Counted from the first letter of the stretch, positions 27,710 through 37,149 are shown. The stretch is 64,000 nucleotides of DNA from Campylobacteraceae bacterium (GCA_031268335.1 JAIRXG010000007.1:1-64000); one strand, 5' to 3'. Notes: generated from the letters alone by a model not told the origin. Numbers and translations are program-made.

Positions 27710-28102
27710 ATGCCGAAAATTAATCGTTATGTTGACATAGATACTTTAGAAAGAGAGTCCAAAAAGGACTACATAGATAGACATTCGCCTTTTGTTTACG
27801 CTCCAAACAAAGCAAAAAAAGGTGAAAAATTAGCCGTAACTGTGAGAGTTGGAAACGAATACTCTCATCCGGATGATTTTGACCACTATATCGCAAATAT
27901 ATCGCTTTATAATGGCGAAACATTAGTCGCGAGAGCAGACTTTACAGCAGGCGTACTTGGAGGACAAGGCGCAAAAGGACAGCTTGAAGTTACATTCCAT
28001 ATTGTTCCGACAACTTCAAAGCTAACACTTATAGCTCACTCATACTGTACCAAGCATGGACTTTGGGAGAGCGACCCTGTAATAGTTGAAGTAGTAGAAT
28101 AA
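27710..28102 (+). CDS. Class II superoxide reductase (neelaredoxin type)
   Basis: 130 residues. It reduces superoxide to hydrogen peroxide without making oxygen, using a single Fe(His)4Cys centre. All five ligands are visible: His25 (DRHSPF), His53 and His59 (EYSHPDDFDHYI), and Cys113 and His116 (SYCTKHGLWES). There is no N-terminal rubredoxin-like desulforedoxin domain, so it is class II. The usual Glu-Lys pair before the first His (EKHxP) is Asp-Arg here. An AAAGGA site precedes the ATG, and it is a single-gene unit with its own terminator. Confidence 0.88.
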   Translation: MPKINRYVDIDTLERESKKDYIDRHSPFVYAPNKAKKGEKLAVTVRVGNEYSHPDDFDHYIANISLYNGETLVARADFTAGVLGGQGAKGQLEVTFHIVPTTSKLTLIAHSYCTKHGLWESDPVIVEVVE

Positions 28103-28106
28103 CAAC

Positions 28107-28137
28107 TTATATCCCATCATTATTTGGCGGGATATAA
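28107..28137 (+). terminator. Hairpin after the superoxide reductase gene
   Basis: A 9-bp perfect stem TTATATCCC / GGGATATAA with a 13-base loop starts 5 bases past the stop. An AT-rich tail follows without a pure T-run. Confidence 0.6.
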
Positions 28138-28330
28138 ATTAAATCATTTGTATAGATTTTTTGTCTGCATGTAGTGTTTTAATTTTATATCAATTTTTTA
28201 TTGATACTGCAAACGCAGCGGTTAAAAATGACGAACGTCTTTTTATCTCAGGTAGCTTTTAATCTATCTTAAGCCATTTTCTTGATAAAGTTTAGCTTTT
28301 TTTAACAACCTCTTAGCTATTATTATTTGT

Positions 28331-28990
28331 ATGTCAACACTTGAAAAATTGAAAACTTTAAAAGAACTCTACATGTATCGAGCTATGGGCTTTGAATACT
28401 ACAAAGAATCTAAAGAGATTAAAAGTGAACCTAATAATTATATGCCTGATGGCATAAGCGAGTTAAAACAAACCGTCTTGAAGTGCCACTTATGTCAGCT
28501 CTGCAAAGGACGAAAAAACGTGGTATTTGGCGAAGGAAATACGAAAGCCAAGCTAATGTTTATAGGAGAGGGTCCTGGTGCAAGCGAAGATGCTTCGGGA
28601 AGACCTTTTGTAGGACAAGCCGGACAATTGCTTACAAAAATTATAGAAAATGTGCTTGAATTAAAGAGAAGCGACGTTTATATAGCCAACATCGTCAAAT
28701 GTCGCCCTCCTCAAAATCGCGCGCCCACTTACGAAGAGGCAAATATTTGCCGACCATATCTTTTGAAGCAGATAGAGATAATAAATCCGAGCATAATTGT
28801 TGCTCTTGGCAGTACAAGTTTTCGCTATTTGACAGACGATGAAACTCCAATCAGTAGAGTGCGCGGAGAGATAATACAATACAAAAACGCTAAACTAATG
28901 CCGACTTTTCATCCGAGTTTTTTATTAAGAACGCCGTCGGCAAAAAAAGATGTTTGGCGCGATATGCTTAAAGTAAAGGGTTTATTATGA
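28331..28990 (+). CDS. Family 4 uracil-DNA glycosylase (UdgA type)
   Basis: 219 residues. It removes uracil from DNA after cytosine deamination. Four cysteines that bind a 4Fe-4S cluster are visible: KCHLCQLC (Cys52, Cys55), VKCRPP (Cys124) and ANICRPY (Cys140). The active-site loop GEGPGASEDASGRPFVGQAG and the second motif TFHPSFLLR complete the family signature. No strong ribosome site precedes the ATG. The stop overlaps the next ATG by four bases. Confidence 0.92.
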   Translation: MSTLEKLKTLKELYMYRAMGFEYYKESKEIKSEPNNYMPDGISELKQTVLKCHLCQLCKGRKNVVFGEGNTKAKLMFIGEGPGASEDASGRPFVGQAGQLLTKIIENVLELKRSDVYIANIVKCRPPQNRAPTYEEANICRPYLLKQIEIINPSIIVALGSTSFRYLTDDETPISRVRGEIIQYKNAKLMPTFHPSFLLRTPSAKKDVWRDMLKVKGLL

Positions 28991-30228
28991 AAATTTCACA
29001 TGTACTTATATATATAAGTTTTATCTCTCTTCCGCTTTTTGCCGTAAGCGATAAATTTTCTCAAATACCGCTTCCACAAGGTATTTTCTTGGATATTGGC
29101 GGACAAACATGTAACAACAAGTGTTTGGATAGACTCTTAAAAGACAAAGAGATATTTAGCTTTTTGAGCAAATATAACGATGAAAATTCCACAAAGTATA
29201 CTCAGGAAAATTATCTTATTTACGGACAAATGTTCAATGTATTTTTTGATATTGATTTAAAAACTGTAAAAATAGCTATTTTAGTTCCGCAAAAAACGAT
29301 AAAAAGCCATGCTGTTACATCAGTAAATGCTGCAACATCTTACCTTTTAAGACAAAGCAATAATTTTGAACTTGAAGTTTTTAACAGCGGAGACGAATCA
29401 AGAGAAGCTTTAATCGAAAAGTTAGTTCAAATACGAAAAAGCGGTTATTCGCATGTAATAGCGCCCGTAACGCAAAATGGAGTACAAACGCTTTTTGAAA
29501 ATAGCGACGGACTCTATGTGTTTATTCCCACTTTGCACAAATCTCTTTTTGACGACGCACCTAATAATATATTTTTCGGCGGCATAGATTATAACGCGCA
29601 AATAGCGGCATTGAGTAATTTTTCAAACGGATATGCAATCGCCATATCGGATGACACGCAACTTGGATTGGTGCTTAACAAAATGATAGAAGATCACGAT
29701 AAAGTACTTATTGAAGAGACAGTATTTGCATCGGCAAAAGATGACCTTAAAAAATATTTTACCAACAATAAAAATTTAAACAGCTCTTCCGTATACCTAA
29801 ATACCAGACCGGTTATGACAAGCCTTTTAGCTTCACAACTTAGAATCTATAAATATTCGCCGTTTGCACTTTTGTCTACTCAAGCAAACTATCAACCTGC
29901 ACTTCTGGTGTTAAGCCAATATGAAGATAGAAAAAATTTATACTTAGCAAATTCTATCGGCAAAATAGACGGCGAGCTCAATAGCATCAACTCGTTTTTT
30001 GGAAATAATCTTGAATATGAGTATGTAAATTACGCTGTTTCAATAGGCATTGAGTATCTTAACGAGCGTTTTTTCGCTCAAAAGATGGAGCGATTGTTTG
30101 AAGAAAATGTAGGCGAAAGTGGTCAAGTACTTTATAATACTAAAATTTATAAAACAAGCAGATATGGGTTTTTACCTCAAGTAGTAATACCAAACGTTCA
30201 AAATACTGCTAATATTAATGAAAATTGA
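28987..30228 (+). CDS. Exported protein with a periplasmic-binding-protein-like fold
   Basis: 413 residues. It begins with a signal peptide (ISHVLIYISFISLPLFA) and two cysteines in GGQTCNNKCLD that could form a disulphide. From about residue 95, VKIAILVPQKTIKSHAV, YSHVIAPVTQNGVQ and FFGGIDYNAQIAALSNF read like the Leu/Ile/Val-binding or LpoA-type fold, with alternating strand and helix. Coupled to the glycosylase gene by ATGA overlap although the functions are unrelated. It ends one base before the convergent rimI gene. Its ligand and role are unknown. Confidence 0.7.
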   Translation: MKISHVLIYISFISLPLFAVSDKFSQIPLPQGIFLDIGGQTCNNKCLDRLLKDKEIFSFLSKYNDENSTKYTQENYLIYGQMFNVFFDIDLKTVKIAILVPQKTIKSHAVTSVNAATSYLLRQSNNFELEVFNSGDESREALIEKLVQIRKSGYSHVIAPVTQNGVQTLFENSDGLYVFIPTLHKSLFDDAPNNIFFGGIDYNAQIAALSNFSNGYAIAISDDTQLGLVLNKMIEDHDKVLIEETVFASAKDDLKKYFTNNKNLNSSSVYLNTRPVMTSLLASQLRIYKYSPFALLSTQANYQPALLVLSQYEDRKNLYLANSIGKIDGELNSINSFFGNNLEYEYVNYAVSIGIEYLNERFFAQKMERLFEENVGESGQVLYNTKIYKTSRYGFLPQVVIPNVQNTANINEN

Positions 30229-30672
30229 TTAAAAAAGTAAGGCTTTTTGCATAACAAAAGCGTCGGACTTATCGGGGTAATATGCCTTTAATATTTTTGT
30301 ATGTGAAAAGCCGTATTTTTCATAAATCTTTATAGCGTTTGTATTGTCAATTCGTACTTCAAGCTTTATAAGTTTTTTATCATTATTTAATGCGTGCGAA
30401 AAACTCTTTTCAAGCAGTTTCGAAGCTATGCCAAGCCCTCTGAAACTTTTATCTACGGCTATGGAATAAATTCTGGCTTTTTTTGAGTTACTGCGCAACA
30501 AAAGTAAGACATATCCGTATATTTTGCCATTTTTTTCGTATACAAACAATGGATTTTTTTTGATATGGTAGAGAAAGTTTTGGCGCGACATAGCAAAACT
30601 ATTGTCGTCAAAGGATTCATTTTCGATCTCCAATAAATCTTTCAAATCTTTTGAATTTGCAAATCTAATCAT
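30229..30672 (-). CDS. rimI: GNAT N-acetyltransferase, RimI-like
   Basis: 147 residues, the length of RimI, which acetylates the N-terminus of ribosomal protein S18. The acetyl-CoA motif is clear as IAVDKSFRGLGIASKLLE (R/Q-x-x-G-x-G/A), with the N-terminal DLLEIENESF and the C-terminal IKIYEKYGFSHTK typical of the family. Other GNAT targets cannot be excluded. Overlaps the upstream DUF2156 gene by four bases. Confidence 0.75.
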   Translation of the reverse strand: MIRFANSKDLKDLLEIENESFDDNSFAMSRQNFLYHIKKNPLFVYEKNGKIYGYVLLLLRSNSKKARIYSIAVDKSFRGLGIASKLLEKSFSHALNNDKKLIKLEVRIDNTNAIKIYEKYGFSHTKILKAYYPDKSDAFVMQKALLF

Positions 30673-31649
30673 TTTTGATAAATCGTATATTTTGTGATAA
30701 GTTTTTCAGGTCTATAACTCATTTTAACTTTTTTAAGATTTTCAAATCCCATATCATCGCCTACATTGATATATTCAACGCTATACTTGTCTCTCAAAAC
30801 CTTTGAAAATTCTCTAAATAAAAATTGTGCGCATCCTAATGTTTCAAAATCAGTTTTTTCTATGATTATGCTTGCTGTGTGTTCATTTATCTTTTCGCCT
30901 ACAGTGAACCCTTTTAGCTCATTATCGATGAATAGACAAATCCCTGTTACCTCAAGTTCGTCATAATGAGTCATAAGTCTTTTTATCGCTGTTTGTTCAA
31001 ATAAAATACCCTCCAAAAACCTCTCTTCTTCTTTTTTTGGCATATATCTTACGCGTTCGCTTACCCATTTATGGAATAGATGTATTATGTCGCTGCTATG
31101 TATTTTTGGATCAAGTTCGGCTACTTGAAAATTTGTATAAGCTTTTTTAAATTTATTTATCTCGTTTCTTTTGGTATGATAGTTGTTTCCTTTAAGTTCT
31201 ACTAAATCCTCGCTTTTATATACATAATCGACCAATTTTTTTTCAACTATGTAATCGGCCAATATCTCAAACATGGACGTACCTTCTTCCAAAAAATTGG
31301 TAAATCCTTCTAATATTTTTTCATGCACATAGTCGATTCTCGAGTAATAACTTGATGTATTGTTGGTATTCATTATTTTGAAACACTTTATGATTGCATC
31401 ATTTACATATTCTTTTTTACCAAGCGGCGGCAGAAGCATCGATATCTCGCTTCCTTGCATAATAAATAGACAAAAAGTGTTGTTTATGATCGCATAAAAA
31501 CCACTTGCCGAAGAGAGCCAAAGGTAGTTTGCAGCAAATGTGTAATCACTCAAATCCACATCAACTTCTTTCAAATACTCTTCCATCAATACTTTTGTTT
31601 GAATATTGAAATGCCTAAGCTCACAGTCTAATATTTTTAAAGTCGGCAT
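30669..31649 (-). CDS. DUF2156-family protein (lysyl-tRNA-type acyltransferase fold)
   Basis: 326 residues. The SDYTFAANYLWLSSASGFYAI start, the central KRNEINKFKKAY and the end LKGFTVGEKINEHTASIIIEK match DUF2156, related to the C-terminal GNAT-like domain of MprF-type aminoacyl-phosphatidylglycerol synthases. There are no membrane helices, so it is not a complete MprF. Substrate unknown. It is the first gene of a two-gene unit with rimI, and the ATG follows AAGGA. Confidence 0.8.
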   Translation of the reverse strand: MPTLKILDCELRHFNIQTKVLMEEYLKEVDVDLSDYTFAANYLWLSSASGFYAIINNTFCLFIMQGSEISMLLPPLGKKEYVNDAIIKCFKIMNTNNTSSYYSRIDYVHEKILEGFTNFLEEGTSMFEILADYIVEKKLVDYVYKSEDLVELKGNNYHTKRNEINKFKKAYTNFQVAELDPKIHSSDIIHLFHKWVSERVRYMPKKEEERFLEGILFEQTAIKRLMTHYDELEVTGICLFIDNELKGFTVGEKINEHTASIIIEKTDFETLGCAQFLFREFSKVLRDKYSVEYINVGDDMGFENLKKVKMSYRPEKLITKYTIYQK

Positions 31650-32548
31650 ATTTTAATTTTCCTTGTTTTAATTTCAAATGTGTTTTGCGTTAATACGCCT
31701 CAAATTTGACCGCTGGGCAGAATAGAGAAAATCTTTGCGCAAGAACATAAAAGCGAATTCTAAGACTGTAAACTTTAAAAAATGTTGAAACTCATAAAAG
31801 CACCTATTTTGCGAGATTTAAATTTCACTATTATACATGTAACGCTCAAAAATATATTAAAATAACTTATAATCTTCTCATTATTTCACATTATTTTAAA
31901 TGTCAAAATATGTAATTTTTTTCTATCTTATAAATAAGGTGGTTTTTTATATAAAAAGTCATGTTTAAAATCAATAACAAGAGAATTTTCTTCTTATTTA
32001 CATGCAAACAATTACTTATATGTAAGCACTTAACCATCTTGTAAAATAAAGAAAATGGAAAGATACAAATCAGCGGAAATACAAAAGATATTATTTATAT
32101 AAAGTTTGCAAATTTTAATATTGCACATAAAAAATAATATTATTATTGGGAAAATATTATACAACGCTTGTATCTATTCAAACTTCTTTTGCCATCAACA
32201 AAAATCATATTTAAAAACAAAATATTGTGTCGGTTTGATGTATTATAACCAAGCAATTGCAAGTTTGTCAAGCTACAAAATGAATAAAAATTTGTATCAC
32301 ATGCATAACATACTTGCAGATGGTATTAGCAGAAATAGGATATGGGCAAAAAAACAATCTCAAGTTAGCTAAATAAAACACATTGAACAATTTTTATAAT
32401 ATAGCATTCAATAAATAGCAAATTTTTTACTAGAAACAAAAGAGGATTTTTTATTAAATGAACAAATTTATCGACTCGTAGTATATAGACTATATGTTCC
32501 GCATTTTACTGATTACAAATTGAGTACTTATCGGCAATTTGAACATAT
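31650..32548. other. 0.9 kb intergenic region, no convincing gene
   Basis: AT-rich. A frame at 32106-32372 (plus, 88 codons) lacks a ribosome site and resembles nothing I know. Positions 31701-31769 share a broken pattern (CAAATTTGAC ... AAGCGAATTCTAAGACTG) with 47127-47164, suggesting an old dispersed repeat. One TACATGTA lies at 31834. Confidence 0.5.
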
Positions 32549-32734
32549 TTATCCGTTGTAATCGTTATCATAATTTACATCATATGTGTCTTGATCATAA
32601 TCATAGTCATCATCCTCTTGATATGATTCTTCTTCATAATCTTCCTCCATGTCGTCGTCGTCATTGTCGTCATTTTTATCCAAGTCATCTTCCTCATACC
32701 ACTCGCTTGAAAACTTTAACTCTTGATAATCCAT
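32549..32734 (-). CDS. Small highly acidic protein (61 aa)
   Basis: About half of the residues are Asp or Glu, with many Tyr (DYNDYDQD-type text) and no basic C-terminus. A good AAAAGGA site lies 6 bases before the ATG, and it follows ribBA on the same strand by 68 bases, so I take it as real. The composition suggests a disordered polyanion, perhaps metal- or protein-binding, but no family is recognised. Confidence 0.6.
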   Translation of the reverse strand: MDYQELKFSSEWYEEDDLDKNDDNDDDDMEEDYEEESYQEDDDYDYDQDTYDVNYDNDYNG

Positions 32735-32802
32735 TTTATATCCTTTTTCAACAAATTAACGACTATATTTTATCATACAAAAAGCTAAAAATATCCACAC
32801 AA

Positions 32803-33825
32803 TCAAATAACGATTTCTTTTACGATATCAAGTTCAAAACCTCTGATGCCAACAAACTCCTGACTGCCTTGAGACGAAAGAAGCGTAATTTTTCTAATAC
32901 CTAGATAGTTCAATATCTGCGCTCCTATGCCATATTCCTTCATATTATCTGTAAATTTTGTCTCTACATCCAAAAATATCAATACGCCTCCATTTCTTTT
33001 CAAATATTCTATAGACGATATTAATGTCTCAAATTTTTTGCTTGACGACAAAAGTTCTATATCTTTAACAACATTATGAAATTTAACTGCAAAATTTTGA
33101 GATATTTCACCAAAAATAAAAGCTGTATGGCGATTATTCAAATGGTCTAAAAAATCTATCCTTTCTGTCTTAAAACCTAAAAATTCAACCTCTTCTTTGT
33201 TACTCTCTCTTATCAAAGATTCGTGTTTCATGCGATAATTAACAAGCTCTGCGATAGATACCATTTTTATATCGTGTTTTTTGCAAAATAGTTCCAAATC
33301 GTCGCGTCTTGCCATATCTCCATTATCTTTTACTATTTCACATATAACGGCAGAGTCGCCAACTCTTGCCATTTTGCACAAATCTATAGAACCCTCAGTG
33401 TGTCCCGTACGCACTAAAACGCCGCCCTCTTTTGCTATCAGAGGAAAAATATGTCCCGGACGCACTAAGTCTTTGGAAACGCTGTTTGGATTTGTGATTA
33501 TTTTTATAGTCATATCGCGTTCTGCCGCCGATATCCCTGTTTTTGCAGCTCTTGCATCTACTGAAACGGTAAATGCCGTCTCATGAGCAGAATCGTTATT
33601 TGTTACCATAGGTGTTAAATTCAGCCGATTTGCAGTAGTACCTGTAATGCACATGCAAACGAGTCCCTTGGCGTGCGTTATCATAAAATTCACTTTTTCG
33701 GGTGTCGAAAAAGTAGAAGCGTAGACTAAATCCCCCTCATTTTCTCTATCTTCGTCATCTACCATAACAACCATTTTGCCGTTTTTTATATCTTCAATGG
33801 CAGCCTGCACTCTTTTGTAGGGCAT
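32803..33825 (-). CDS. ribBA: RibBA: DHBP synthase with a degenerate GTP cyclohydrolase II domain
   Basis: 340 residues. Residues 1 to about 205 are a complete 3,4-dihydroxy-2-butanone 4-phosphate synthase (VMVDDEDRENEGDLVYAS acid loop, MITHAKGLVCM, RPGHIFPLIAKEGGVLVRTGHTEGS), which makes the four-carbon riboflavin precursor. The C-terminal 120 residues align in length with GTP cyclohydrolase II but lack the zinc cysteines (GE-C-x8-R-C-x-C) and the GIGA loop, so that activity is presumably lost. Such degenerate halves are known in Helicobacter and relatives. An AAGGA site precedes the ATG. Confidence 0.92.
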   Translation of the reverse strand: MPYKRVQAAIEDIKNGKMVVMVDDEDRENEGDLVYASTFSTPEKVNFMITHAKGLVCMCITGTTANRLNLTPMVTNNDSAHETAFTVSVDARAAKTGISAAERDMTIKIITNPNSVSKDLVRPGHIFPLIAKEGGVLVRTGHTEGSIDLCKMARVGDSAVICEIVKDNGDMARRDDLELFCKKHDIKMVSIAELVNYRMKHESLIRESNKEEVEFLGFKTERIDFLDHLNNRHTAFIFGEISQNFAVKFHNVVKDIELLSSSKKFETLISSIEYLKRNGGVLIFLDVETKFTDNMKEYGIGAQILNYLGIRKITLLSSQGSQEFVGIRGFELDIVKEIVI

Positions 33826-33876
33826 TATAATTTCCTTTAAAACTCAAAAATAAGGGCAAATTATACTCTTTGCTTC

Positions 33877-33905
33877 TTGACAAACAGTTAAAAAGCTACT
33901 ATAAT
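33877..33905 (+). promoter_or_regulatory. Consensus sigma70 promoter of the tRNA-Gln/tRNA-fMet unit
   Basis: A perfect TTGACA (33877-33882), a 17-base spacer and a perfect TATAAT (33900-33905) lie 44 bases before tRNA-Gln. This is the strongest promoter I can read in the window. Confidence 0.9.
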
Positions 33906-33948
33906 TCCGACCTCAAATGTGTGTTTTTGTCTATAAAACGCACTGCGT

Positions 33949-34023
33949 TGGGGTGTAGCCAAGCGGTAAGGCAACTGGTTTTGGTCCAGTCATTCGGGGG
34001 TTCGAATCCCTCCTCCCCATCCA
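33949..34023 (+). tRNA. tRNA-Gln (anticodon TTG), CCA encoded
   Basis: Acceptor TGGGGTG (33949-33955) pairs with CTCCCCA (34013-34019); U1-A72 is usual for glutamine tRNA. The anticodon stem ACTGG/CCAGT encloses the loop TTTTGGT with TTG at 33981-33983. The T arm has GGTTCGAATCC. The discriminator is T, followed by CCA. Confidence 0.95.
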
Positions 34024-34031
34024 TAATGTGT

Positions 34032-34093
<62 letters not shown>

Positions 34094-34108
<15 letters not shown>

Positions 34109-34155
34109 ATAATCAAATTCCACCAAGTAACATCACGTAACAAAACCCCGATAAA
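34094..34155. repeat. attL, left attachment site (62-bp direct repeat)
   Basis: Matches 45167-45228 at 59 of 62 positions; the first 19 bases (CGCCTCCCGCAACCAATAA), within and just beyond the tRNA-fMet end, are identical, as is a later stretch of 32 bases. The crossover must lie in one of these identical blocks. Confidence 0.88.
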
Positions 34156-34234
34156 ATCGGCACTCTTAAGAACTTCAAGATAATAATAGATAATACCAAA
34201 TAACACCAAATAACGAATTTTTAAAGGTATTTTT

Positions 34235-34271
34235 TAGGGTATCTGCATATAATAGCAAAATAGATACCCTA
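34235..34271. promoter_or_regulatory. Integrase promoter inside a perfect inverted repeat
   Basis: TAGGGTATCT (34235-34244) and AGATACCCTA (34262-34271) form a perfect 10-bp inverted repeat, and the 17-base gap contains TATAAT (34248-34253), a likely -10. The integrase ATG is 13 bases further. This looks like an operator or a cruciform controlling integrase. Confidence 0.6.
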
Positions 34272-34283
34272 AAAGGTTTTACT

Positions 34284-35485
34284 ATGCCTAAAATTGCAAA
34301 ACCATTAACAGATACTCAAATAAAAAATGCAAAAACAAAAAATAAAAACTACAAGCTATTTGATGGTGGCGGAATGTTTTTGTTGATAAAAATATCAGGC
34401 AAAAAATATTGGCGGCTAAACTACACATATAATGGCAAACAACAAACAATGTCATTGGGAATATACCCTCAAACTTCACTTCAAGAAGCCAGAATAAAAA
34501 GAGACGAGTACAAAAAAATATTATCATTGGGGGATAATCCATCAATACAAAAAAAACGCTCAACTGACATTAAGACGGTAAAACAAGCAGTAATAGAGTG
34601 GTATGAGTTAAATAAAGAAAGATTCAGCGATAGCTATAAAAAGAATATATCCATCTTTATCAATCGCAGAATTATACCATCTATTGGCGAAATGCCAATC
34701 ACAAAAGTAATTGCAGCGGATGTAATAGCCTTTGGTAAAAAATAGAATTGGAAGGACATCTTGAGACTCTATCAAGAACGCTTAACACGCTTGAACGTAT
34801 ATTTAGATATGCCGTGTCTGTTGGATATATAACCCACAATGTAATAACAGACATAGATAAAAAAAGCGCTTTCAAAAGACACAAGCAAAAAAATTATCCT
34901 GTTATTACAGATAAAAAAGGGCTTGGAGAATTATTGAGGACCATAGACGGATACAGTGGAAATGTTATAACTAAATACGCTTTAAAACTGGCTCCGCATC
35001 TATTTGTCCGCCCCGCTAATTTGAGATATGCAGAGTGGATGGAATTTGATTTTGAAAAAAAGATTTGGCGAATTCCAGCTGAAAAAATGAAAATGGAAGA
35101 CCCACATATTACGCCATTATCAAAACAAGTAGTAGAAATATTGCGGGAGTTAAAACAAATATCTGGCAATGGCAAATTTTTATTTCCAGGGCATGTAACA
35201 TCTTCACGCCCGATATCTGATGCGACTTTAGTTAAAGCTCTGCGACGGCTTGACTATTCAAAAGAACAGCTTGTCGCACACTCTTTTCGTGGCATTGCGA
35301 GCACGATACTTCATGAAAATATAAATGCTCACGGCGTTCATACCGAAGCAATAGAACGCCAGCTTGCACATCAAGAGCGAAATAAAGTAAAGGCCGCATA
35401 CAATCATGCTAAGTACTTACAAGAGCGAATATATTTGATGACATGGTGGAGTAACTATCTGGACGACATAAAAGAAAGTGTATAA
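34284..35485 (+). pseudogene. Tyrosine integrase, split by a -1 frameshift in an A6 run
   Basis: Two frames (34284-34745 and 34748-35485) join into one 400-residue P4-type integrase if one A is added to the A6 run at 34737-34742 (GGT AAA AAA ATA GAA). The N-terminal DUF4102 domain (KLFDGGGMFLLI, YNGKQQTMSLGIYP) and the SAM-like core-binding domain are in the first frame. The catalytic half, with Arg in APHLFVRPANLRYAEW, HSFRGIAS (H-x-x-R) and the nucleophile Tyr in KAAYNHAKYLQER, is in the second. Length and motifs are otherwise perfect. The break could be decay, a sequencing error or recoding on the A-run. Confidence 0.88.
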
Positions 35486-35507
35486 AAAAATAGGAACAAT
35501 ATAAAAT

Positions 35508-35531
35508 AAACTGCCAGAAAAAAGGCAGTTT
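35508..35531 (+). promoter_or_regulatory. Hairpin covering the terminase ribosome site
   Basis: AAACTGCC (35508-35515) and GGCAGTTT (35524-35531) form a perfect 8-bp stem that ends at the base before the terminase ATG. The AAAAAAGG ribosome site is in its loop and second arm, so folding would hinder initiation. It may instead be a terminator after integrase, but there is no T-run. Confidence 0.5.
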
Positions 35532-37149
35532 ATGAGCATTCTAAAAGTAATAAATCCAAATATACAATATCGCCTCCCCGCATTACAACAGCTCAAAGTA
35601 GCAAAACATATATCTCCAAACATTTTTGAAAATAAAACGCCATTATTCCATATTGATCTTTTAACTTTTATCAATGGCGAGGAAAAATATAAGGCAGCAG
35701 CTGTATTCAGGGGCTCCGCAAAAACAACACTCTTAAATAAAGTAAATATATTTTGCAGGGTTTTTTTTGAACATGAGCCACTTACAATAATAACTTCAGA
35801 CAGCAGAGATAAAGCTGAAAGCTTTTTGTCTGACATAAAAGATATGTTTATATCAGCCTCAAATATTGGATATGCAATATCAAAAGGCGCAGTTTGGACA
35901 AAAGAGGAAGTCCATGTAACCGTTAATAAAGATAAAAAAGATGCTGATGGTAAATCGCTTGAAGAGATATGTATCGTGATAAGTATTTCAGTAGGTACAA
36001 GTCCACGAGGATTCCTCAAAAAAAATATGAGACCTACTCTTATTGTATGTGACGAACATGGAGAGCAATCAAGGTCAGTTTGCTGTCGGTAGCGCGTCAA
36101 ACAGAAAAAAAATAGCTAAATTCTTTTATGCAGATCTATTGCCTACACTTCATCCAATACGCGGGCAAGTTGTTATTTTGGGCACAATACTTCATATTGC
36201 AAGTTTACTCGCTAATATAGTTTATGAAAGAGATACAGAAGATGAGGATGAGGAAAAAACAAATATACATCAAGGAGAGTGGGACACAAGAATATACCCA
36301 ATAATAAAAGATGGCAAATCTATGTGGGCGAATAGATTTTCAAATGATTACATACAAAATTTAAAAGAGATGTTTATAAAAAATGGGCTTGAAAATGAAT
36401 TTTATCAAGAATTTATGTGCAAGCCCTTTTCACCTGATAAACAATTTTTCAAGCAAGAACATTTTAATTACTTCAGCAAAATACTTTATAAAGAAATTGT
36501 ACCAATAGTTGTAATGAATGACGCACTGAATCATAACCAGATATCTTGCCCACAGCCTGTCTCTATTGTGCTTGAGAGCAAAACAGTAAACATAAAAGAC
36601 TGTCAGGTATATACAACGATGGATTTGGCAAGTTATGATGGCGCAGATAGAACAGCCATCGTAACTTTTGCATTAGCTCCGGATAATAATATTTATATTC
36701 TTGATATAAGCTGCGGGCATTGGACACCATATGAAAAAGCTGTAAATGCAATTAGAATACAAGTTATGTTTAATCCAATCAAATTTGGTATAGAAAAAGC
36801 TGGTGCATTAAATGATTTCTTTTACACGATGCAAACAGCTCAAGTACAAACAGGAATCAGGGTAAACATTTGCCCGCTTTCACATCACGGCAAAGAAAAG
36901 AATATGAGAATTGCACAGCTGCAACCATATTTTGTAACAGGGCGTATATTTATGAACAAAAAGCAAGCCCAAACTCTTGAGCTTGAAGCCGAACTGTTAT
37001 CATTTAGTATTGACGTGGAAAGCAAGCACGATGATCTAATGGATGCACTTGCTTATATGGTTGAATTCATAGGGAATAAAGATATGAGAGAAACTATAGA
37101 TGATGATTATAGTGGTGAAAATTACACGGAAAGCGACATATTTTTTTGA
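35532..37149 (+). pseudogene. Phage terminase large subunit, split by a +1 frameshift at Walker B
   Basis: Removal of one C at 36057 (GAC GAA C ATG GAG) joins two frames into a 538-residue protein. The ATPase half has the P-loop-like FRGSAKTTL (about residue 60) and the Walker B strand TLIVCDE, which the shift interrupts just before the MESN continuation. The nuclease half shows acidic clusters in MDLASYDGADRT, FGIEKAG and KHDDLMDALAY, as expected for the RNaseH-like domain that cuts packaged DNA. It starts under the hairpin above. Confidence 0.85.

Noticed and set aside
32106-32372. 88-codon plus-strand frame in the 0.9 kb gap
   Set aside because: No ribosome site, no recognisable domain, composition like the surrounding non-coding DNA.
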